From Macrostomum hystrix (taxonomy: Eukaryota > Platyhelminthes > Macrostomidae), in contig CATNEN010000038.1 in the NCBI GenBank assembly GCA_950097015.1, positions 13,882,001 through 13,946,000 of the forward strand: DNA of 64,000 nucleotides, given 5' to 3'. Shown one piece after another: positions 1 to 14,769 of this stretch. The translations under genes were made by a program, and so were the position numbers. The notes beneath the pieces are model-generated. The model was not told the DNA's origin, did not search any database, and saw only the letters and a list, made by a program, of their open reading frames with translations. The stretch's first letter is position 1; every line of letters starts with the position of its first letter.

Positions 1-333
1 GAAGCTAACGCAAGTAACTGACTCATTGGCAGAATTTTGCTTCTGGAAGAGGGCCACAGTCTGCATCGACAGCTGACTGGTCAGTTGGGAAACTGCAGTC
101 TGACGAGACACGTCATCCATGCTAGCATACTTTGATGAGCTGTGAGAAGTCTCCCAGTGCCGGCGGATGTTGCTATCTTTGAAGACAGACACTGTTGCTA
201 GGCAGATTAGGCACTGTGCTTTACCATGCCTTTCCAAGAAAAAGTACCGTAGCGTCCATGTAGGGTTGAAAGCACGCTTCTCAAGGTTGACCTTTCTTTT
301 CTTGCATTCCAGTGGCTTGTTGCAGTTTGACAT
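1..333 (-). CDS. hAT transposase N-terminus (GTF2IRD2/ZBED-like), partial
   Basis: An open frame of 111 codons starts at the ATG at 333 and is still open at position 1. After a basic leader (CKKRKVN) it encodes a BED-like zinc finger: an aromatic-rich FNPTWTLRYFFLE stretch, then CLIC, and after a spacer RRHWETSH, giving a Cys-x2-Cys...His-x4-His pattern. This is the N-terminal arrangement of hAT transposases related to the vertebrate GTF2IRD2/ZBED5/FAM200 proteins. The following residues (SRQTAVSQLTSQLS) look like the family's helical linker. The catalytic core lies outside the window. I assign it to the transposon ending at 995, not to a host gene, because of the hAT terminus in the correct orientation. 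Confidence 0.65.
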   Translation of the reverse strand, partial: MSNCNKPLECKKRKVNLEKRAFNPTWTLRYFFLERHGKAQCLICLATVSVFKDSNIRRHWETSHSSSKYASMDDVSRQTAVSQLTSQLSMQTVALFQKQNSANESVTCVSF

Positions 334-995
334 GACGTGCCTTACAAAGCCTATAGCCACATCCAGTAGGTATTAAATCTATTAAAGGCAAAGTAATCTA
401 TTAAAGACGAAAGTAATCTATTAAAGGCGAATCTATAGTAATCTATTAAAATTCTCTTAAAGGCAAAGTAAAGGGGGACAGTTAATCGAAGACAAGCGTA
501 CGGTGACAAACAAGTCCAAATATCGCACTGGGCACTTGTATTCCTGCCAAGCTCCTAGTTATCCCAATCCCAAGGCAGTCTGAGCCTGAGGGGTCACACA
601 TGGAGTCCCCTGGCCCCTGGGGTGAGGAAAACAGTGTACATTGCCGACTACGAGTTGGAGGGGTGTGCAGCCATGAAGAGAACGACTTGCTAAGCGCATT
701 GTACATTCAAATCAGAATCCATTAAGACCCGTCCGCTCTTCTAGGAACCATGAGACAGGTGTAGAGAGAAACTCTTCACTAAATGGAGCCTTCTGCCCCT
801 CAACACCTCCCCTCTAATCAATCTCAGCCTTGGGATCGTGTGCAACTGGCAAAAACACTGCCGATTTTTTAGGTCAACATTCACAGGTCTTACGCGGGCC
901 AGATTGTAATACTGGGGTTGCAAGGGGCCCGGGGGCCGGATAGAGAGGCTTCGGGGGCCAGATCTGGCCCGTGGGCCGGAGGTTGCCGACCCCTG
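1..995 (-). mobile_element. hAT-type DNA transposon, partial (one end plus start of transposase)
   Basis: The right border at 995 reads, on the minus strand, CAGGGGTCGGCAACC, a typical hAT terminus, followed inward by a GC-rich GGCC-containing stretch (about 905-980). The eight bases just outside (996-1003, GTGTACAC) are a possible 8-bp target duplication, the size hAT elements make. From the border the minus strand runs through about 570 bp of non-coding sequence to a transposase start codon at 333, and the element continues past position 1. A shorter relative with similar ends lies at 52891-53642. The opposite end is outside the window, so autonomy cannot be judged. Confidence 0.65.
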
Positions 996-1003
996 GTGTA
1001 CAC

Positions 1004-2729
1004 CATACACTATACTCTGAAGCAAAAGCCTTATGCTCAGAGAAGAATAGGTAGGGACTTGAAAGTAGACCTATTCATACAAGCTGCCATGTGGATAAGC
1101 AGAAAATTATCGGCATGGATCCGTGTGGATAAAATTGAAATTATCAGCACAAGACCGTGGGATTAAGCACTTTCCAACAACATAGCTGTCTGTTAAAGTC
1201 TGTATGGCCCATAGTCCAGATCATGCTGGGTGTACGCCAGATTGAAAATGGACATGCATATGATTGTACGACCTCGGAGTTCCAGAAAGTCGTCTTTGTC
1301 CAGGTTTTGGTCATTCCACATAGTAGTAGAACTGGCGTGGTCGCCAAATGTAACACTTTAGCGTTACTGAACTGGTTTTCAAATCTTGTAGACTAGTAAT
1401 CAAAATGTAAACTTTAACTTAGCTTCCACTTCAACGCCAGCCGCACGGGACGGTACCCGCCAATCACCCTCGAGTGTATTTAACTATAAGCTGAGCGAAT
1501 CAGCGTACAAACTAAGGGTTCGCGATGACATGCAGTATTTAAGTAGCAAATATTAAAACAAATACGAACACAGTAAATTACAGTAGATAAAGGAAGTACA
1601 ATACGAATACAATATAATACTAGTACAAAATTACATCGCAAATGTTAGTGTAAATATGGAAGATTACAGTAAATGCGCACATTCAATTGGGGCAAGAAGA
1701 TCGCACTACAATACTATCGTCATTGTAATTTGTGGTTAACATCAACGTGTTTAACGTAGTCGGTCGGTCTGGTCCAGCGCACAAGTTACGCCAGTTGTAC
1801 GCCAGATGCATAAAAAAAATTTTTTGTACGCCAACTGTATGCCAAGAAAGGGTTAGCCAAGCCAAATGTACGCCGGATTAAACCAGCGTAATGTACATCT
1901 TCCGGAGTGTGGTGTATGGCCTAATTGACTGCTGCCGCATCAGATGCATAGGCTTATTTCCACAAAGGAGGACCATACAGGCCACCATCATATTGGCCAG
2001 AGGTGCATCCTTTACTTGCAGCACACCCTTTGCCATAGAGACTGTATATTAAAATGCATGGCACTTGTTGGCACTCTTGTGTTGACAAAAAAGAGCTTGT
2101 ACAGCTCCTGCACAAAGCTTATCGAGATATTCTATCTGCTAGCTTCCATGCACCATCGAACTCTTCAAACTACGTGCACCACTTTGTCTGCTCCACTGTG
2201 GTTGGCTGTCACTGTCAAGGATGTCACCAACATGCACACTATGACTATGGCAGCCATTTTAGAAGAAGCGGAGCTACTAGAATAAAGTTTGGTCTTAGTG
2301 CCTGCCGGCCAGCTCCTTTGCCAATGCATCCTTTATCAAACAATAAGCAGTGGATGAGAGCTTGCAGCATAGTTATCACTATTGAAAAAAATACTTCCTT
2401 CATTTTTTCACTTTATGACAGCAAAAAGAACAAAAAAATAGTGGTAACATGAAATCTGTAAATACAAACAATAACAACAATAATCAAGTCCAGGTACAAA
2501 AAGTGAACTTGACCTTCTATTGACTCTTGGGTATCTCTTTTTGTTTACTACTCAGAACCTATTTCTTAAACAAGTGCTCTAATAAACTCTAAAAACTATA
2601 AAATAAGTGTAATAAATAAAAGTGGTCTAGTCTAAGGAGTCACTTTAGTCACTTTGCCATACCTAGAATGGCTACTTCAACCTTCAGTATATCCTTAATG
2701 TACGAGTATATGCTATAGCTGGGAGCACC
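1004..2729. other. no convincing gene; scattered short ORFs
   Basis: I see no exon set that can be joined. At 1790-1880 a phrase like GTACGCCA recurs several times. At 1944-2285 two overlapping plus-strand frames are open. One of them (2054-2285) is unusually rich in Cys and His (for example CHCQGCHQHAH), but it matches no family I recognise and the competing frame is equally open. The stretch 2290-2729 is AT-rich with nothing recognisable. Confidence 0.4.
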
Positions 2730-3140
2730 TCAACTGCCAGCCAAGACAACTGCCAGCCAACAAGTGAAGGGGGGACCATCCGCCTTGTTCCATCGCTGTG
2801 CAACGTGGAGAACATGGGCGCTGCTCTGGCTTCTAACGATTGGTGCCTTCCTAGCTGCTATCCACGGCATCAGCAACTGCTGGTGATCGATCTCCTTCTT
2901 CAGATGTCTAAGCAGCTTGAAAAGCTGTGGGTTTGTTTCACAGAAGCAAAGACTGTAGTCGCTGGTGCCAGGCCTCCACTGAGTTATTAGTCTGATGCTT
3001 TCCATCAAGAGTGCTCTGGCAGATGTTTCAGGCAGCGAGCGGGAGTTGTGGCTGGCAGACCCAGTTCCCATTAGGCAGACGACGACCAATTCACTGGTCC
3101 TCAAAGTACGAGTAGTACCAGTAGTTAGCGAAGGGTGCAA
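2730..3140 (-). pseudogene. macro-domain-like fragment (possible exon or remnant)
   Basis: The minus strand is open for about 136 codons. The middle resembles the C-terminal half of a macro (ADP-ribose-binding) domain: a GTG turn (CLMGTGSASH), a helix of the type ARALLMESIRLI, a beta-strand region SDYSLCFCETNPQLF and a closing helix KLLRHLKKEI. The N-terminal ADP-ribose-binding half is not visible nearby, and no clean splice borders or true start codon could be fixed. It could be an exon of a gene transcribed leftwards, a decayed copy, or chance. The family match is by eye only. Confidence 0.3.
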
Positions 3141-3545
3141 TATCCTGAGGAAAGTCTGTTTCTATCAAATATAGGAACGATAATTTAATCTATCAATAAT
3201 TATTGCTATTCTTTAATAGTTTTTATACCAAACTTTTTGTAGCTTATTCCTTTGTCACTAGATATGTATTATGCTGGGCAAGAAATGTTCAAACATTTTG
3301 TTCACACTTAACTTATTTAAATTGCCCACACTCCTACTATTGTGTGGTCATTTCAAGATATATGTAGCTAGCAATCTATAACACAGTATAGATGTGAATC
3401 AAGCCATACTATTATTCTGGAAACATTCTAATAAATTTATATAGTCAGAGTTAGGTTGGTAACTTGGATGTGATAATATACCTTAAAAATAACATTAAAC
3501 GTTACTCTCAAGGTGCACAGCTTTTCTCACTAAGATAATTAATAA

Positions 3546-7826
<4,281 letters not shown>

Positions 7827-7832
7827 CTAGGG

Positions 7833-7838
7833 AATAAA
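7833..7838 (+). other. polyadenylation signal AATAAA for HPD
   Basis: A canonical AATAAA lies 7 bp after the HPD stop codon. The 3' UTR is therefore probably very short. Confidence 0.6.
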
Positions 7839-7839
7839 C

Positions 7840-8600
7840 ACTGAGCAGCTCTAGCTGTATTATATCAGGTGGGGACACCATAATTAACTATTGTTTCACT
7901 AGCGACTGTCCTGTTTTAAGAGAGAAGTTTTTTATTGAAATAGTTGCTTCTATAATAATATTTTGCCATTATACTAATTGATATTAGCTTAGCATCATTA
8001 TATTTCTATATATTTTACACAATACAGTCAGCTGTGTGTTTTTTAATAATCTTTATTCGCTACTATAAGTAGCACGGTGTGAACAGTTTATAGTTTTAAA
8101 AAAGTTCAAATTTTCAATGCCCCGCATGCGCTTTTTTCATTTGAAAGGAATTTTTCAAAGTTGAATTTTGTAGACTGATTTTCTTCTTAGTGTTGAGTTT
8201 TATTGTAAAATTAACAACTTTTAACAGGTATGCCGTTATTTCACTTCTACATTTTGTATTGGCTTCAACTGGTAATACGAGATCAAAAATGTTTTACTGT
8301 TATTATCGATATTACCATTGTTTGTGGCAGTTGAAATTTAATTCCTATTTTCAGGAGAAACTTTTCAAAATAAGACACGTTTATTTACGTACTCGATTAT
8401 ATGAGATAAGTTCCATATGAGAGCCATACAATAGTTTCTAACGAAATCTGCTTGACAACTAATTCTTATTCATTGGCTTCGGGTGACACTACTCAATTAC
8501 ACAAATCATGCCATCTTTTTGTTTTTTTATAAATCTGAAATGAAATTAATGAAATCGTAATGATGCGCGACTTTTTTGACTTATTCGCTGCTTTATTATA
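7840..8600. other. intergenic, AT-rich, nothing recognised
   Basis: The region between HPD and the next array is AT-rich, with short ORFs only. No family, tRNA or transposon terminus was seen. Confidence 0.4.
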
Positions 8601-8611
8601 CACGGCTACAG

Positions 8612-9328
8612 TTACTGACCAAATGACACAAATACTTCTAGACCAGTTGATACAGGGACTTCTAGACCAGTTAGTACAGGGACTTCTAGACCAGTTAGTA
8701 CAGGGACTTCTAGACCAGTTAGTACAAGGACTTCTAGACCGGTTGATACAGGGACTTCTAGAACAGTTAATACAGGGACTTCTAGACCAGTTAGTACAGG
8801 GACTTCTAGACCAGTTAGTACAGGGACTTCTAGACCAGTTAGTACAGGGACTTCTAGACCGGTTGATACAGGGACTTCTAGAACAGTTGATACAGGGACT
8901 TCTAGACCAGTTGATACAGGGACTTCTAGAACAGTTGATACAGGGACTTCTAGACCAGTTGATACAGGGACTTCTAGACCAGTTGATACAGGGACTTCTA
9001 GAACAGTTGATACAGGGACTTCTAGACCAGTTGATACAGGGACTTCTAGACCAGTTGATACAGGGACTTCTAGAACAGTTGATACAGGGACTTCTAGAAC
9101 AGTTGATACAGGGACTTCTAGACTGGTTGATACAGGGACTTCTATACCGGTTAAAATTGGTACTCCTATACCGGTTAAAATTGGTACTCCTATACCGGTT
9201 AAAATTGGTACTCCTATACCGGTTAAAATTGGTACTCCTATACCGGTTAAAATTGGTACTCCTATACCGGTTAAAATTGGTACTCCTGTATTATATGAGA
9301 ATAATGAGCCTTTTGCAGTACATTTCAT
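8612..9328 (-). CDS. octapeptide-repeat ORF, possibly coding
   Basis: From an ATG at 9328 the minus strand is open for about 238 codons. The start is MKCTAKGSLFSYNT. Six copies of an octapeptide of the form GVPILTGI follow, then about 22 copies of EVPVSTGL, ending with EVFVSFGQ and a stop. The array is two sub-arrays whose 24-bp DNA units differ at about 8 positions, yet the encoded octapeptides keep V-P-x-x-T-G-x. The plus-strand frame through the same array (8560-9390) does not preserve its peptide between sub-arrays. Opposing this, units within a sub-array vary at amino-acid-changing positions, and a stop-free 24-bp repeat opens frames by chance. No signal peptide or family was recognised. 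It lies just downstream of the minus-strand gene ending at 9425. Confidence 0.25.
   Translation of the reverse strand: MKCTAKGSLFSYNTGVPILTGIGVPILTGIGVPILTGIGVPILTGIGVPILTGIGVPILTGIEVPVSTSLEVPVSTVLEVPVSTVLEVPVSTGLEVPVSTGLEVPVSTVLEVPVSTGLEVPVSTGLEVPVSTVLEVPVSTGLEVPVSTVLEVPVSTGLEVPVLTGLEVPVLTGLEVPVLTGLEVPVLTVLEVPVSTGLEVLVLTGLEVPVLTGLEVPVLTGLEVPVSTGLEVFVSFGQ
8635..9292. repeat. 24-bp minisatellite, two sub-arrays
   Basis: Copies of about 24 bp with core CAGGGACTTCTAGACCAGTT run from 8635 to about 9145. They switch abruptly to six near-perfect copies with core CCGGTTAAAATTGGTACTCC. The two unit types are about two-thirds identical when aligned, so the array appears to have been re-amplified from a diverged unit. 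Confidence 0.95.
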
Positions 9329-9424
9329 CGTCGACAATTCGTAAGCTTGAATATCAAGACAGATTTGAGGTTTTTTACACAGATCGTTAAGCAGTTAATC
9401 TCACATTTTGATAATTGAAAGCAA

Positions 9425-11010
9425 TCATCGGTATTCATTAAAAGTGCTATTCACATAAACGCTGTCATATCTGGCTGCGTTCTGCGTACTCTGCAGCTGC
9501 TCAGTTGAGTTTCGCATTACTGCGTAACTCACTGTGCTCAGCCTGACCACTGCCTCTGCCGGCGTCGCCGACAGCGCTGTCGCGGCGTTCAGTTGTATCG
9601 GTCGGCGAGGCGCGGGTGCGGGCACTTCTGCTAGAGGCCTCGGCGGCTCTGGCAGGGCTCTCTGCGGCTGAAGGACGCCCAGCTCAATGGGCTGCAGCTG
9701 CTCAAACTGAGCTGGCGGTGGGTCATTGTGGCCGCTACGCTTCCTGCGATGGGCAGATGCAGGGAGGAGACTGTGAGGAGAAGCAGGGAGCAATGAGGAG
9801 TTGTGGGGATTAAAAAGAGTCAAATGTCATTTTCGTCAACAAAATCACTGCTCACCTGAGGTTGTGAAATCGAGATTTCATGCAAGTCCAGATGTCGGTA
9901 GAAAAATACCCCACATATCCGCCAGCTGGCAGCAGCAGCAGCAGCAGCGGCAGCATGGATTGCGAGTCTGGCTTGGAATTAGACTGAGCAGCGTTGATGC
10001 AGACAGCCGGAGAGGCTTCAGTGCCGGCACAGCTGCGTTGAGCGCAAGCGGTGCGCGCAGAGGACTTCTCGCTGGACTGGATCGACTCGCGAGTTCTGAG
10101 CATCCGCAGGCCGGCGGCGATGGAGAATGAGCCGATCTGCAGGTTTCAATGAGTTCTGTGCGATATATTTCTGGGCGTGTTTTATTCTTGGATTCGTGTG
10201 GTCGATGGTTGCGCGATGGGGTATGTAGAATTAGAGAATTTGGGATTAGAAAATGTGGGATTAGGGAACGTATGATTGGGGAATATGGGATTAGTGAATG
10301 AAGGATTAGAGAATGTGGGATAAGGGAATATAGGATTAGGGAATGCAGGACTATGGAATTTGGGATTAGAGAATGTGGGATTAGGGAATTTGGGATTAGG
10401 AAATTTGGGATTAGGAAATTTGGGATTAGGGAATGTGGGGGGATTAGGGAATGTGGGGGGATTAGGGAATGTGGGGGATTAGGGAATTTGGGTTTAGGGA
10501 ATGTAAGATTAGGGAATGAGGGATCAGCTAATGTGGGATTAGGGAATGTGGGAAAAGGGAATGTGAAATTATGTAATATTGGATTAAGGAATGTGGGATT
10601 AGGAAGTGTGGGATTAAAGAATGTAGGATAGTAGGATTAAGATAGGGACGATATTGAATTGCGGTTTATTAGATTAGGGGATTCAAGATATAAAGATGTC
10701 ATATTTGGGATATTAGATCTTGGGAAGTCAAATTAGTGGATGTCAGAATAGGAGATATCTGAGTATGAGACTTGCTGCTCACCCGCTCATATTTCCACTC
10801 CCCGCCGCTGTTCCTCAGCTGCCACAGGCTGAGCAAGTTCGCTCCCGTCCTGTCGTCGCCGATTCGCCCATAGTCGCCGAATCGCCTTGGCTTCGCCGTA
10901 GATCCGCCAGTCGGATTGTCGAAAAGCAGCCGATTGCCTCTGGCCAGGACGGCCTGCCGGCTGGAGTTCTGCAGCCTGGCATCGCAGGTTGCTATGCCTG
11001 TTAGACATGG
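9425..11010 (-). CDS. unidentified membrane-protein-like gene, three 3' exons
   Basis: Three minus-strand segments join with matching phases. An exon ends at 10783 (donor GTGAGC, phase 0; its 5' border is uncertain, about 10985-11010). The middle exon is 10136-9856 (acceptor CCTGCAG, donor GTGAGC, phase 2). The last exon is 9770-9425 (acceptor CCTCACAG), ending in TGA/TAA-free sequence until the stop at 9427-9425. The joined peptide has a Cys-containing region (ACAQRSCAG, AVCINAA), a leucine-rich hydrophobic stretch (MLPLLLLLLPAGGYVGYF), a basic stop-transfer-like HRRKRS and a Pro-rich tail ending YDSVYVNSTFNEYR. That looks like an extracellular part, a membrane segment and a cytoplasmic tail with tyrosine motifs (YVN fits an SH2-type site). 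I do not recognise the family, and the hydrophobic stretch is marginal as a membrane helix. Confidence 0.45.
10227..10632. repeat. ~15-bp minisatellite containing TTAGGG
   Basis: Degenerate copies of GGATTAGGGAATGTG fill the intron between the middle and upstream exons of the minus-strand gene. The TTAGGG match to the animal telomere hexamer is part of a longer unit, so this is not a telomeric tract. Confidence 0.85.
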
Positions 11011-11195
11011 TTGCTATACCTGTTAGACATGGTTGCTATACCTGTTAGACATGGTTGCTATACCTGTTAGACATGGTTGCTATACCTGTTAGACATGGAT
11101 GGTACCTGTTAGACATGGATGGTGCCTGTTAGACATTGTTGCTATACCAGTTAGACATGGTTGCTAGCTGTTAGACATGGTTGCTAGGCTTAGTT
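10989..11195. repeat. 22-bp minisatellite abutting a minus-strand exon
   Basis: About nine copies carry core GGTTGCTATACCTGTTAGAC. The array touches the 5' border of the exon ending at 10783, and on the minus strand each unit contains CTAACAG, which looks like a splice acceptor. Confidence 0.9.
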
Positions 11196-11464
11196 TTTTA
11201 TATTGTTAGACATTTCGGTCACTAAACCACTGAGTGGGGTTGAAGCTGCAAAATGAAAGTCACCTCAGCCAGATCATGAACGGAGGCAGTCGCAGTAAAC
11301 ACTGCATTTTTCAGATCATCTCGATAGACAGTTGACGTGAACAATACAATACAATACAATAAGTACAATGTCCACCGACCACAAGTGGCCTGAAAAGGGG
11401 GGCATTGTCAAAAAACACGTCTGTGTTCTGTGCGTCTGACGCACGTCTGACGTGAACGTAGTGG

Positions 11465-11627
11465 CCTCTTCAACCAGTGATGGCACGGTGGAAAACACGG
11501 GCTGGTTTACGCTGCCGAGGCTGCTCCCAAATGCACCGTTTGTGTCTCGGTACTGCAGCAGAAACTCCAGCTGACTCTCTCGGTCGATGTTGGTGTACAC
11601 AGGCAGTAAGCGGAGTTGACGGGTTCG
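11465..11627 (-). CDS. candidate further upstream exon of the minus-strand gene
   Basis: After a TATATAG acceptor-like site the minus strand reads RQLRLLPVYTNIDRESQ and continues LEFLLQYRDTNGAFGSSL, a sensible soluble-domain composition with balanced codon use. The 3' border is not clear (a GTTGAA or GTAAAC donor is possible). It lies on the same strand and upstream of the membrane-protein-like exons, so I tentatively group them. No family was recognised. Confidence 0.3.
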
Positions 11628-11734
11628 CTATATACAATTACCAACTCCAGGTGTGGATCACTACGGTGTAGCAAGCTCACAGCTTGGTGGTTGAAGCTTC
11701 GAGTGAAAGATTCAAGTGAGTTCTAACCATCGCT

Positions 11735-12415
11735 GACTACACCGTCGATGACTTCACCATGATAAACCTACCGTCGATGACTACCGTCGATGACTACACC
11801 GTCGATGACTACACCGTCGATGATCACACCGTCGATGACTACACCGTCGATGACTACACCGTCTATGACTACGACCGTCTATGACTACACCGTCTATGAC
11901 TACACCGTCTATGACTACACCGTCTATGACTACACCGTCTATGACTACGACCGTCTATGACTACACCGTCTATGACTACCGTCGATGACTATACCGTCGA
12001 TGACTACACCGTCGATGATCACACCGTCGATGACTACACCGTCGATGACTACACCGTCTATGACTACGACCGTCTATGACTACACCGTCTATGACTACAC
12101 CGTCTATGACTACACCGTCTATGACTACACCGTCTATGACTACGACCGTCTATGACTACACCGTCTATGACTACACCGTCTACGATTACACCGTCTGTGA
12201 CTACACCGTCTGTGACTACACCGTCTACGATTACACCGTCTATGACTACACCGTCTGTGACTACACTGACGATGAATACACCGTCTATGACTACACCGTC
12301 TATGACTATACGATTACACCGTCTGTGACTACACCGTCTATGATCAAACCGTCGATGACTACACCGTCTATGACTACACTGACGATGAATACACCTTTGA
12401 TGACTACACAGTGAA
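11735..12415. repeat. 15-bp minisatellite
   Basis: About 45 copies of TGACTACACCGTCTA, with GTCGATG and GTCTGTG variants. The repeat is stop-free on both strands and produces false pentapeptide-repeat ORFs in both directions. Confidence 0.95.
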
Positions 12416-12479
12416 AACCCTTCTATTGATAAAAATACTGTCGAGAACTGTGTTCGGTCGACATCTACTTGCACAGTAT

Positions 12480-14769
12480 AAGTACACTTGATAAGTAAAG
12501 TTAATTAGATGTTAAGCCAACACTATTTTACTCTCATTACGCGCATGCGTCGATATAAAGCATTAGTTCTTACCTGAATTTTCAGACCACCTCTGACGAA
12601 TGATAGCAGCAATTTGATAATTTGATTGGCAGACTTCCAGCTGACAGGTAGCTGGACCGAAAATATGTTTTAGTACTGTATTGCTGAGAGCTGCATTAAC
12701 ACGACTTGATGCATCCCAGCTTCTGATGCTGCTGCATTTCCCTTCCGTTCATGTCGGAAGCTGTTTTGAGTTTAATATTATCACCGCGTGCCCTCCACAG
12801 CTCGCAGCTAGCAATGATCGAATGAATTAGTTTTCAGTTGAGACTTTCTTAACAAAATATGTATGTACAGCTAGCTGCCTGTATGACCGTATCAAGAGAA
12901 TACTTACCGGGCAGAACTTGTCCCGATACACAATTAAGAATTGCAAATGCGGTTGCTATCAAAATTGGAAGCCTCATAGTGTATAAAACTGTCGATTTGG
13001 CCTTTGATAAGTCAGCGCATAATGATCCAGCTGCACTGGTTAATATTTACTTAATAACTTGAAATTTGCGATTAATTTGTTGTCAGATTTTTTCAGGATG
13101 CTGTACGAGCTCGTAATAATTGTCTCAAAAATATTTTCTTAGCTATAGCTACAGCTTGTTTGTTTCGAGAATAAAATATATTAACTGCTTATAATTGGGC
13201 TTTCGTGAAGTCCAGTTCAGCCACTACACACTTATCATTCTTTGCTTTCTATCTATACTTTTCTCTCTTTTATGAGTTTATTGTTTTTATACATTACGTG
13301 CAAAAAATAGAGAATCTTTACGAGTATAAGGCGTTCATGAATTATGAATTAGCACAACATTAGTAACTATAGTAACCTTTTGTATGGCTGTTGCTAGAAA
13401 TCGCTTAAGAACTTTTGCACAAAAATTTAATAGTACTTAAAGTGATCGTGCTAACAACAATGGGATGTGATGTAAGCTGTTGTAGTCTATATACATGTAC
13501 AGTTACAGACACAGGTAACTTCCCTATAATCCTTGGCCTCACTCGTATATGGACAAGAAAGTAGTTAATTGCCTAAATGTGCTTTTAAGTTCCTTCAAAT
13601 CTTTAATTCTCTACGGATTAATTGCCATACGGATTTCTACGTCTTCGAGTCGCTGTCAGTAAGTGACATTTGCGCGCATGCAATCACACGGGACATTTTG
13701 AACACTCGTTCAACACTGCCATCAAACCAGGCAAAAATACACTATTGTTACATTTTTATAACCATTTAGTTATTTGACAAATGAATTAAATGTACACCAA
13801 AAGCTAGTGATTCCATAGCAGCTTAAACGAGCATTAAGGCCTCGACAAGGTGCCAAAAAGCGAAAATACCTTGTCCAGCAGTAGCCTACATGCAACTTCC
13901 AGTGCCTGCAAGCCGCCTTCCTATGCTGCAGATCCCTGCGCTAGCTATGCCTCGAACCAGACGCGCATGTAGTCACTAACCATCTGCATCAAAGGAGCCT
14001 AGCGGGCCTCGAAGTCAATTGTGGGAAAGCGTCGTGCTAAACCTCAACCAAGCTGATTATTCCCAGCATTGCAGCTTGTAGCATATGGCGTATTTTAGAT
14101 CAGCTCATGTCGGTATTTACCACAGGAAATCGATTAAGCTAAAGACGCATCTGTTTCTCGCTGCAATGTTTAAATAAATTTGATATGGATCTAATTTCGA
14201 TAATTAGCCATTAATCCGCGAGCAGACCTGCTCGAAGAAAGTGCACTAATACCTGGCCCAAAAAGCAAAACAGCAAAATATGTTTACAGCAAAACTGCTT
14301 TACAACTATTATGAAACACATTTGGGTGGCTATATAACTCTTAATTACTTAGTAGGGGCCTATTGTAATAAGTTTTGTTAAATTTTATAAAAAGTGACGC
14401 GTCATTTTAATTTATTTTTTCTAACCGGTAATTATGTCAAGGTAAAATTAAGAACACAAACTTGACTTGTAGCTAGGACAGGTCATACGAGATTGAATTA
14501 GTTGAAATAGCCTTTTTAAAGCTAGTCTAATCGTCACTTTCGCTTCTTAAACAACTATTACCAGCGTTCGATAAATTTCGATCTGTATGAATGTAACGCA
14601 GTTCTCTACTTTATTTGTATTTCTATTGAAGGAAGTGGCTTCGGTTCTGCGACGGCCAGTACCTCTGGCAGTAGGCTTATGCTTATCTATAACGTCTATA
14701 GTTCAAAAATAATAAAGTGGGGTTTTAGTAGCTCATATAAAGTTAGTTGTGAACATTTTACTCTTTAGA
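12480..14769. other. intergenic, no gene recognised
   Basis: AT-rich sequence with only short, unconserved-looking ORFs. It probably holds the promoter region of the MAP7 gene at its right end. An ATATAAA lies at 14735, about 35 bp before the first candidate start codon, but its use is unproven. Confidence 0.4.

Noticed and set aside
1944-2285. Cys/His-rich small secreted protein
   Set aside because: Two overlapping frames are equally open, no signal peptide or splice context was found, and no family match was recognised.
10227-10632. Interstitial telomere (TTAGGG)
   Set aside because: The hexamer occurs once per longer, degenerate unit of about 15 bp. There is no run of consecutive hexamers.
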